From contig DCYW01000037.1 in the NCBI GenBank assembly GCA_002331185.1, positions 7,602 to 25,927 of the forward strand: a stretch of DNA of 18,326 nt, written 5' to 3'. Positions within the stretch are counted from its first letter, which is position 1; every line of letters begins with the position of its first letter. This DNA comes from Patescibacteria group bacterium UBA2100 (GTDB lineage Bacteria; Patescibacteriota; Minisyncoccia; Phycocordibacterales; UBA2100). A program made the translations under genes and the position numbers. The notes under the pieces are model-generated. The model was not told the origin of the DNA, made no database searches, and was given only the letters and a program-made list of their open reading frames with translations. Positions 12,367-18,326 of this stretch are shown here, piece after piece.

Positions 12367-12795
12367 TTACGGCTGTACACAGTAATAATAAGGAGCTACG
12401 GTGTCATCACACAAGGTGGTTGTGAGCGGAGTTCCATCAATGTCAGACCTTAGAGCACTGTGGTTTGATTCTAGTGTTGTACGAAGCACATAATTTGAAC
12501 TTCCACTGACTTCATAAGTGTACGGTGCAGTTGTTTGTGGATCACTTGGCTCAACTGGAATATATGCAGGGACCAAAGCAGCAGTTGTTGTTGGATACCC
12601 ATTGTTTGAGTCATAGTACATTTCAAGCGCTAGTTGTAACTGTTTTATGTCTCCAATACGTCGAGCATCACGAGACTTCTGTCGCGCACTGTTCAAAGAG
12701 GCAAGTACCACGGAAGAAAGTATACCGATAATTGCAATCACCACCAAAAGTTCGATGAGAGTGAAACCACGGTCTTTTTTAGTAAAGAAATTCAT
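12367..12795 (-). CDS. pilA: major type IV pilin
   Basis: A 142-aa prepilin. The leader MNFFTKKDRG is followed by FTLIELLVVIAIIGILSSVV, with Gly at -1 and Glu5, the complete class III signal; PilD should cut after Gly10. After the helix come the pilin-typical QKSRDARRIGDIKQLQLALE and YYDSNNGYP, then a beta-rich domain. A C-terminal pair of Cys (TLCDD and YYYCVQP) could form the disulfide of the D-region. It is a strong candidate for the major subunit: it follows pilC, has its own perfect -10 box, a leader of about 110 nt, and a strong terminator just downstream, which fits high expression. It would polymerise on the PilC platform driven by PilB. Confidence 0.9.
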   Translation of the reverse strand: MNFFTKKDRGFTLIELLVVIAIIGILSSVVLASLNSARQKSRDARRIGDIKQLQLALEMYYDSNNGYPTTTAALVPAYIPVEPSDPQTTAPYTYEVSGSSNYVLRTTLESNHSALRSDIDGTPLTTTLCDDTVAPYYYCVQP

Positions 12796-12914
12796 GTTTT
12801 TTAATTAATTAATATATAAGAATAAACAACCTTTTGTGCACCAAATCGTGTAAGTGCGACCTACTCACGCAGTGTGCAAGACTTAACGACCAGTTATCTG
12901 TCTTGGTTATATAC

Positions 12915-12920
12915 ATTATA
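12915..12920 (-). promoter_or_regulatory. -10 box TATAAT for pilA
   Basis: A perfect TATAAT about 120 bases before the pilA ATG, in the 188-bp gap after pilC. The predicted leader is about 110 nt, unlike the leaderless genes elsewhere in the window. Confidence 0.55.
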
Positions 12921-12944
12921 GCGATACAAATGGATTGTATTCGC
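12921..12944. promoter_or_regulatory. inverted repeat just upstream of the pilA -10 box
   Basis: GCGATACAA (12921-12929) faces TTGTATTCGC (12935-12944) across five bases, with one bulged base. It occupies the -35 region of the pilA promoter and has the form of a dimeric regulator site; the regulator is unknown. Confidence 0.4.
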
Positions 12945-12983
12945 CTAGACGTGTGGATAACATTTGCCATCCTGTACCATAAC

Positions 12984-14192
12984 TTAAAGACCTGCAGAAA
13001 TATTATAAATAGGCACAAGTACTGACGCGAGCAAAAGACCCACCCCAATCCCCATAATCACAATCATCATTGGCTCAATCAATGATACCAATGTATCAAC
13101 AGCGTTGGAAACCTCTCGTTGATAAAACTTTGCCATAGTCTTAAGGATATTGCTTAAATCCCCTGTTTCTTCACCCACTTTGATCATGGCTATAACGATT
13201 CCAGGAAACTCACTGTACTCTGCCATTACTTCTGACGCAGGACGCCCGCTTTGTATTTCTTGCGCAACACTCTTGAGAATTTCTTTGTACGCGGGATCCC
13301 CAACGACAGCCGCACTTATCTCCATACCACGCACAAGCTGAATACCACTTGAAAGTGTGGTGCTCAGACTGTCTGCAATACGCGACATGTATAATTTTCT
13401 GTATAAATCACCGAGATACGGAATCTGTAGGCGAGCACGTGACATTCTTTGTTTTCCAGATTCTGTTTGTAAGAATCGATACAGCAATCCTATACCAAAC
13501 AGCAATCCTATACCAAACAACCAGAAATAATTAGTGAGAAATTGTGAAAAGCCAATGACAATTTTTGTGTACACAGGAATATCTTGTCCACTCTCAAGCA
13601 AAATATCTGAGAGTCGCGGAATCACCGTAGTGAGCATCAGTATCATCACCGCAACAAAAGTCATTATGACAAAAGAAGGATAAATGAGGGCGTTGCGAGC
13701 TTTGGAGGTCACTGCGTATGTCCTATCAAGATAATTGGCAAGAAACTCAAATGCTTCACCAAGTCGCCCTGTCTCTTCTCCTGCTCGTACCATCTCAACA
13801 TAAAACGAACTAAATATTTTGGGATGCTTTTCTAGTGCATTAGCTATTGTAGAACCGCCTTGTATATCGTTTGCCACCTCTCCTAATTTATCTTGGAGTA
13901 CAGGACTTGTAGATTCTGCAGAAAGTAACCGGAAAGCTCGAAGAGCGGAAACTTGAGCCTCAAATAATGTAGTTATTTGTCGAGATAAAATAACAATATC
14001 TTTGTTCTTAACACGTTCGAAAAACGTGAGTCGCATATCAAATATCGAACTCGATTCTGCCGGAGTAATTGACGATAATGTTAGTCCACGTCGCTGCAGG
14101 GCAGTAATTGCCACATCCTTATTAATAGCATCTATGCTACCTTTTCTTTCTTTATTCTCCCTATCAACTGCTGTGTAGTAAAAAAGCGCCAT
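12984..14192 (-). CDS. pilC: T4P inner-membrane platform protein
   Basis: PilC is the inner-membrane platform on which PilB and PilT act. The 402-aa product has two T2SSF repeats (roughly residues 70-190 and 270-395), with conserved ILSRQITTLFEAQVSALRAF and the second-copy SRIADSLSTTLSSGIQLVRGM. Three to four membrane segments are visible (around 167-187, 215-240, 370-395). Its N-terminus MALFYYTAVDRENKERKG matches the family. In the second membrane segment an exact 18-bp tandem repeat (13483-13518) duplicates FGIGLL. It begins 11 bases after the pilT stop without a visible ribosome-binding site, so it probably depends on upstream translation. pilA follows after a 188-bp regulatory gap. Confidence 0.94.
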   Translation of the reverse strand: MALFYYTAVDRENKERKGSIDAINKDVAITALQRRGLTLSSITPAESSSIFDMRLTFFERVKNKDIVILSRQITTLFEAQVSALRAFRLLSAESTSPVLQDKLGEVANDIQGGSTIANALEKHPKIFSSFYVEMVRAGEETGRLGEAFEFLANYLDRTYAVTSKARNALIYPSFVIMTFVAVMILMLTTVIPRLSDILLESGQDIPVYTKIVIGFSQFLTNYFWLFGIGLLFGIGLLYRFLQTESGKQRMSRARLQIPYLGDLYRKLYMSRIADSLSTTLSSGIQLVRGMEISAAVVGDPAYKEILKSVAQEIQSGRPASEVMAEYSEFPGIVIAMIKVGEETGDLSNILKTMAKFYQREVSNAVDTLVSLIEPMMIVIMGIGVGLLLASVLVPIYNISAGL

Positions 14193-14203
14193 TGTAAAGA
14201 ATC

Positions 14204-15265
14204 TTAGAGAAGTCTATCAAGTACTTTTGGATTAATTGAGAATTGATATGCGCTATCAGCACTAATTTCGCCTCGTGCAACCAGCTCAGCTAATGAGCGA
14301 TTCATATCAATCATCCCTTCTTTTGCTCCTGTTTCTATGACTGTATCTAGTTCATGGGTACGACTTTCACGGATAAGGTTTGAGACTGCCTTGTTTGCTA
14401 CAAGTAGTTCGTATGCAGGTACTAAACCACCCCCAATACGCGGAACAAGTCGTTGGGAGAAAATACCGGCAAGAGACGAAGCAAGTTGTAGTCGAATCTG
14501 ATTTTGCTGATCGCCAGGAAACGAGTCTATAATTCGATTCACTGTTTGTGACGCATTGTTTGTGTGTAGTGTTGAAAATACTAAATGCCCCGTTTCTGCT
14601 GCTGTCACTGCCGCCGCCATTGTCTCCGGACCACGCATTTCACCAATAAACAAAACATCAATATCCTGCCTAAACGCACCTTTGAGAGCAGTAGCAAAAT
14701 CTTTTGTATCAATTTTTACTTCCCGTTGGTCAATAAGAGATCGTTGCGCTTCAAATACATATTCAATTGGGTCTTCTATCGTAATAATATGTTCGGCTCG
14801 CTCTTGATTTATCAGCTCAATGAGAGATGCAAGAGTTGTTGTTTTACCCTGCCCCACTGGTCCAACTACAAGAAAGAATCCTTGTGTTCGCCGAGCAAAG
14901 CTCTCGAGAATTGGCGGTAGGTTTAGTTCCGCAACAGTACGAATTTCTCGAGGAATGAGACGCATCGCAATTCCCGTATCTCCTCGCTGGGAAAAAGCGT
15001 TGCAACGGAATCGGTTCCCGTCTTCTAGCTGATATGAAAAGTCCAGTTCTTTCTCTTCGATAAATCGGTCTCTATCTTTTGCAGATACCATTACCTCCAT
15101 CAATGCAAGCGTTTCTTTGCCGGTAAGAATGGGTTCTTTTACAAGAGATATCAGTGAACCGGCAACTCTAATAGTGGGATGTGATCCTGCGGATAAGTGT
15201 AAATCAGAGCCACCCTCATTTATAAGGATATTTATAAACTTCTTCAATGAACTTTTCGGCTCCAT
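14204..15265 (-). CDS. pilT: pilus retraction ATPase
   Basis: PilT disassembles the pilus by ATP hydrolysis at the base. The 353-aa product has the N-terminal part with GGSDLHLSAGSHPTIRV, Walker A GPVGQGKTTT (135-144; Ser replaced by Gln/Thr relative to the usual form), the Asp box IEDPIE (about 163-168), Walker B VLFIGEMRG (204-212), the His box GHLVFSTLHTN (226-236), and the PilT-specific motif AVSNLIRE (293-300) that distinguishes it from PilB. RQDPD is here RQDID. It lies between the receiver gene and pilC, with 82 bp upstream containing a TACAAT box ten bases before the ATG, so partly independent expression is possible. Confidence 0.94.
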   Translation of the reverse strand: MEPKSSLKKFINILINEGGSDLHLSAGSHPTIRVAGSLISLVKEPILTGKETLALMEVMVSAKDRDRFIEEKELDFSYQLEDGNRFRCNAFSQRGDTGIAMRLIPREIRTVAELNLPPILESFARRTQGFFLVVGPVGQGKTTTLASLIELINQERAEHIITIEDPIEYVFEAQRSLIDQREVKIDTKDFATALKGAFRQDIDVLFIGEMRGPETMAAAVTAAETGHLVFSTLHTNNASQTVNRIIDSFPGDQQNQIRLQLASSLAGIFSQRLVPRIGGGLVPAYELLVANKAVSNLIRESRTHELDTVIETGAKEGMIDMNRSLAELVARGEISADSAYQFSINPKVLDRLL

Positions 15266-15275
15266 ACGTATACCA

Positions 15276-15281
15276 ATTGTA
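15276..15281 (-). promoter_or_regulatory. possible -10 box for pilT
   Basis: TACAAT ends ten bases before the pilT ATG in the 82-bp gap after the receiver gene. The -35 region is poor, so this is a weak call. Confidence 0.3.
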
Positions 15282-15347
15282 TCGCATAAAATAAAGCGGG
15301 CTACTTACTCGTGTGTAGAACGTGTACATGCGCTTTCACGACATAGG

Positions 15348-15746
15348 TTACCCCTTCCTGTTTGCAACAGCGTCTTCAACAATCTGCAGCACCTCCGAAG
15401 GAATTGCATTTGCTTTAATAATATGTCCTGTTGCTCCAAGTGATTTAGCTTTATCAATGTTTTCTCGCTCGCTTTGATTTGAAAGAACAATAAGCACAGC
15501 GTTGGGTGCAAGATTTTGATTCTTTATTTCTTTCAGTAATTCAAATCCGTCCTTTCGAGGCATAACGAGATCAAAAAGCACTGCATCAGGTGTGAACCCC
15601 TCTTCGTGTAATTTCTCTAATGCAGCATCAGTACTTTGCGCCGTTTTGATTTTATGACCGGCCTGAGAGAATTTTAAACTATACATATCTATGAGAAAAT
15701 CATCGTCATCAACAAATAAGATACTGTATGTTTTTTTTCCCGACAT
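15348..15746 (-). CDS. stand-alone CheY-like response regulator receiver
   Basis: A 132-aa receiver domain without an output domain. The acidic pocket is FVDDDDFL (about 11-18), the phospho-acceptor is Asp59 in DAVLFDLVMPRKDG, the conserved Ser/Thr is in IVLSNQSE and the Lys in HIIKAN. All key residues for phosphorylation are present. It is placed between pilB and pilT, 18 bp after the pilB stop, so control of the extension/retraction balance is a plausible inference, in the way PilG/PilH-type receivers act on pili elsewhere. No histidine kinase is in the window. Confidence 0.9.
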   Translation of the reverse strand: MSGKKTYSILFVDDDDFLIDMYSLKFSQAGHKIKTAQSTDAALEKLHEEGFTPDAVLFDLVMPRKDGFELLKEIKNQNLAPNAVLIVLSNQSERENIDKAKSLGATGHIIKANAIPSEVLQIVEDAVANRKG

Positions 15747-15764
15747 ACTAATTACAGTACCATA

Positions 15765-17597
15765 CTAACTTTCTTTCAGCATTTCTTCTTCCTCAGTTGG
15801 TTGTATCTTGTTGTGTGCAGCTATTTCATCTCCAAAATCATCGTCTGCTATCACTTTCTCGGCCAAAAGTGCGCCACCGAGCTTATTTGCTTCCGTAAAT
15901 GGAATCTGTCCGTTAAATGACTTCAAAATTGCGTCTTCTTTCATTGAAAGCATTCCCCCTTTTCGAGCAATGTGCTGCACCTTATCTTCTGATGGGTCAG
16001 TAAGCACTTGATGTTCCAATTCTGCTGTCATGGGCAACAATTCAAAGACCGCAAGACGTCCACGTAACCCATTTGGGCATTCTTCAGTGGGTTTTGCCTC
16101 GTAGTATGTAGCAGGAACCTCTGGCTTGTATTTGTCATCTAAATCTGCAAACTGCTTATCAATCATGGCTTTGACGCTTTCATTCATTAGCTTCTCATCA
16201 CCTGCACCAGGACATACCTTGCGTACCAAACGTTGTGCGACAGCAAGAACTAATGTTGGTGCGATAAGGAACGGGTCAACTCCCATGTCCACCAACCGTG
16301 GAATCACACCAATCGCTGAGTTCGTATGAATAGTTGAAAGCACAAGATGCCCAGTGAGAGCAGCTTGTACGGCAAGCTTCGCGGTTTCAGCATCTCGAAT
16401 CTCTCCTACCATAATCACATCGGGGTCTTGTCGAAGTGTTGTGCGTAGCCCTGTAGCAAAAGTGTACCCAATTTCAGGACGCACCTGCGATTGACTCACT
16501 CCTTCCATAAAATATTCAACTGGATCTTCAAGTGAGAGAACATTCTTTGTTTCTCTATCAAGCTCTGAAAGCATAGAATATAATGTGGTTGACTTACCTG
16601 AACCCGTCGGACCAGACACAAGAATCAAACCATGAGGACGAGCAATCGCTTTCCGAATTTGATCGAGATTATCGGGAGTCAGACCGAGTTCATCGAGAGG
16701 AATGAAACCTTTCTCACGGTCAAGAATACGCATAACAATCTTTTCTCCATTTGAGGCAGGGAACGTGGAAACACGAAAATCGATTCTATGTCCTCCTATT
16801 TTCGCAGAAAATCGACCATCTTGCGGTTTACGTCTCTCGTCCAATCTCATTGAAGAGAGTACTTTAATACGCGCAACAATTGCCTGATGAACATTCACAG
16901 GAAGTGTTAATGATGTATGTAAAATACCATCTACACGAAAACGTACTTTTACCATTTTATCTGTCCGCTCAATATGCACATCGGATGCTCGCCCATCAAC
17001 GGCATACCGTAAAATAGTCGCAACGATCTTAATAACTGGTGCGTCCTCCTTTATAAAAGTATTGTTTCCCTCTTCTTGTTCATCAATAGCCTCTTGGATA
17101 TTTCGCTGATCTTCAGTTAATTCCGATTCGAGTTCAGTCAGTGCTCTCCCAACCTCACCGCCTAATGAGTTATACATTTTAAGCACATCTTGTAGGTCAG
17201 ATTCGGAAATAAGAAATACTTTGTATGGCAACCCTTTCTTGCGTGCTAAAAAGTTTAAGGCATCAATCGCCTCCATATCATCTGGCTCTATCATTCCAAC
17301 TTCGAGAACACCCTCTACGATACCAAGAGGAACCATTGAATAATGCCGTGCTGACTCCTCAGGTATGTGCTCTAAAATTTCAAATGGTATAGAGTCAGTC
17401 TCTAGCACACGTGTTGGTATTCCTGACGTACCAGCCTTTGCGGTCAAAATACTCTCCTGTGACACTCCTACTTCGCGCAATGCGTCTTCCAGAGGAATGC
17501 CACGCATTTTCGCATTTTCTAATACAATTTCAGCATCCTCTTGCGAGAGGACATCGTGTGCCACTAATCCTTGCATGAGGGTGTTCCTCATACGCAT
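15765..17597 (-). CDS. pilB: pilus assembly (extension) ATPase
   Basis: PilB is the hexameric ATPase that drives pilin polymerisation. The 610-aa product has an N-terminal MshEN-like region (about 1-150), then RYAVDGRASDVHIE (197-210), Walker A GPTGSGKSTT (329-338), Asp box LEDPVE (356-361), Walker B VIMVGEIRD (394-402) and His box GHLVLSTIHTN (416-426). The C-terminal zinc-binding module normally with four Cys has only Cys462 and Cys507. The end is acidic (PTEEEEMLKES). Its ATG overlaps the stop of the upstream PilP-like gene (TAATG), so the genes are coupled. MRM offers a second start two codons on; the difference is trivial. Confidence 0.95.
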   Translation of the reverse strand: MRMRNTLMQGLVAHDVLSQEDAEIVLENAKMRGIPLEDALREVGVSQESILTAKAGTSGIPTRVLETDSIPFEILEHIPEESARHYSMVPLGIVEGVLEVGMIEPDDMEAIDALNFLARKKGLPYKVFLISESDLQDVLKMYNSLGGEVGRALTELESELTEDQRNIQEAIDEQEEGNNTFIKEDAPVIKIVATILRYAVDGRASDVHIERTDKMVKVRFRVDGILHTSLTLPVNVHQAIVARIKVLSSMRLDERRKPQDGRFSAKIGGHRIDFRVSTFPASNGEKIVMRILDREKGFIPLDELGLTPDNLDQIRKAIARPHGLILVSGPTGSGKSTTLYSMLSELDRETKNVLSLEDPVEYFMEGVSQSQVRPEIGYTFATGLRTTLRQDPDVIMVGEIRDAETAKLAVQAALTGHLVLSTIHTNSAIGVIPRLVDMGVDPFLIAPTLVLAVAQRLVRKVCPGAGDEKLMNESVKAMIDKQFADLDDKYKPEVPATYYEAKPTEECPNGLRGRLAVFELLPMTAELEHQVLTDPSEDKVQHIARKGGMLSMKEDAILKSFNGQIPFTEANKLGGALLAEKVIADDDFGDEIAAHNKIQPTEEEEMLKES

Positions 17598-17944
17598 TAT
17601 TGAGATTGTACAGCGTCAGTTGCGCCGTTTACTGATGGGGATTGTCTGTCTACAGGAGCAAATGGATTTGTACGCCCAACGGGTTCAGGAATGATTTCAC
17701 GCCCAAAGTCACGCAGTGAAGCAAAGGCAGGATTCTCAAAAATAGAGCTATCAAGACGAATAGAACGCATGTCGAGTAGTACTCGTAAAATCTCTTGATC
17801 TGCCACAGAAGTATCGCTTCTTGATTCGCTACTCAATAAGCTCGAGCTTGGTTGTTGATCAGAAAGTCCAAACCATGCAAACGCTGCAATGATAACAACA
17901 AGTATACCGATTATTATTTTATTTTTCTGTATAAGATCTAACAT
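17597..17944 (-). CDS. PilP-like single-span pilus assembly protein
   Basis: A 115-aa protein from the ATG at 17944. Residues about 11-28 (IIIGILVVIIAAFAWFG) form one membrane helix; the rest is outside the membrane and ends with a segment REIIPEPVGRTNPFAPV (about 85-101), in which the NPFAP motif resembles PilP. The gene lies between pilO and pilB, where such alignment-complex proteins are often found. A longer open frame from 18031 overlaps pilO and is not likely. Sequence identity with classical PilP is not visible beyond the motif, so the name is tentative. Its stop overlaps the pilB start. Confidence 0.7.
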   Translation of the reverse strand: MLDLIQKNKIIIGILVVIIAAFAWFGLSDQQPSSSLLSSESRSDTSVADQEILRVLLDMRSIRLDSSIFENPAFASLRDFGREIIPEPVGRTNPFAPVDRQSPSVNGATDAVQSQ

Positions 17945-17951
17945 ACATATA

Positions 17952-18326
17952 TTAGGGAAGCCAATAAGTTCGTAAAGTGACACCAAAAGTATAAATTGGT
18001 TCAGCGCCACTTGCTGAAGAAACGTCGCCACGTGGTCGCACGCTCAAAGAAACGAGGTCAACTATACGGAGGCTCGATTCGAGGTCACGCATAAGCAAAA
18101 CAAATTCATCGTAAGTAGCAAGAACTTCAAACTGCAGTGGAAGCGAGCGATATGGTTTATTTTGGGTCGCACCGCCATTAAGCACTGTCCCTTCATTTTC
18201 ATCTGCTAGTATACTCGATTCTTGTACGGTAACGTTTTGAATACGAATATTATATTTTGATGCAATGCCATCCATGTCAAGTACGAGTCGAACGTTATCA
18301 ACATGGTCAGGGAGCATTTTCTGTAG
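17952..18326 (-). CDS. pilO: PilO, C-terminal part, cut by window end
   Basis: The open frame runs off the window end; 124 residues are visible (ending VTLRTYWLP). LQKMLPDHVDNVRLVLDM near the visible start, then NKPYRSLPLQFEVLATYDEFVLLMRDLESS, is the PilO C-terminal ferredoxin-like domain, which forms the periplasmic-side alignment complex with PilN. An apparent start at 18317 (MLPDHV) is an internal Met. The N-terminal membrane anchor must lie beyond 18326, as probably do pilN and pilM. The stop is eight bases before the ATG of the PilP-like gene. Confidence 0.85.
   Translation of the reverse strand, partial: LQKMLPDHVDNVRLVLDMDGIASKYNIRIQNVTVQESSILADENEGTVLNGGATQNKPYRSLPLQFEVLATYDEFVLLMRDLESSLRIVDLVSLSVRPRGDVSSASGAEPIYTFGVTLRTYWLP

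Noticed and set aside
1..18326. CRISPR array, phage genes, transposase, or defence cluster
   Set aside because: No regularly spaced repeats, no integrase or transposase motifs, and no phage structural genes were seen. The only defence-like hint is the HEPN-like motif at 4720-5358.

Overview
The window looks like chromosomal DNA of a Patescibacteria / Candidate Phyla Radiation bacterium, probably of the Parcubacteria type. The grounds are AT-rich sequence, short intergenic gaps, few Shine-Dalgarno sites, tRNA genes without an encoded CCA, a compact type IV pilus (T4P) operon, and the style of the proteins. The taxonomic call is an inference from gene content and sequence feel; no 16S rRNA gene or ribosomal protein lies in the window.

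Left part (1-4720) is accessory and rearranged. It holds a tRNA-Thr cut by the window edge, a two-gene membrane unit (44-aa microprotein plus a frameshifted YjdF/DUF2238 gene), a 91-aa unknown, a BaiN/HI0933-like flavoprotein, tRNA-Asp, a structured spacer, a twice-frameshifted GrpB gene, a lysine-rich histone-H1-like protein divergent from a small winged-helix regulator with a 28-bp operator-like dyad, tRNA-Met, a decayed copy of that tRNA, a GC-rich 195-bp island with 14-bp terminal inverted repeats, and an initiator tRNA with unusual D and T loops.

Middle part (4720-9100, minus strand) is a housekeeping operon: ligA (NAD+ DNA ligase), gatC and gatA (tRNA amidotransferase subunits), then a membrane protein with a HEPN-like RNxxxH motif. 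The genes overlap or nearly touch.

Right part (9163-18326, minus strand) is a T4P assembly locus, in transcription order: pilO (cut by the window end), a PilP-like protein, pilB, a stand-alone CheY-like receiver, pilT, pilC, the major pilin pilA with its own promoter, then, after a strong terminator and a new promoter, pilD and four minor-pilin-like genes (fimT/gspH-, pilW-, pilV- and pilX-like). PilB powers extension, PilT retraction, PilC is the inner-membrane platform, PilO and the PilP-like protein the alignment complex, and PilD processes the pilins. Dynamic pili for attachment to host cells or DNA uptake are the natural inference.

The most systematic signal is the promoter layout. Most first genes of a transcription unit carry a -10 box, often extended TGnTATAAT-like, only 6-10 nt before the start codon, which predicts leaderless mRNAs. 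The main exceptions are pilA and the histone-like gene. The other items most worth a check are the terminator-flanked GC-rich island, the odd initiator tRNA and the membrane HEPN-like protein.
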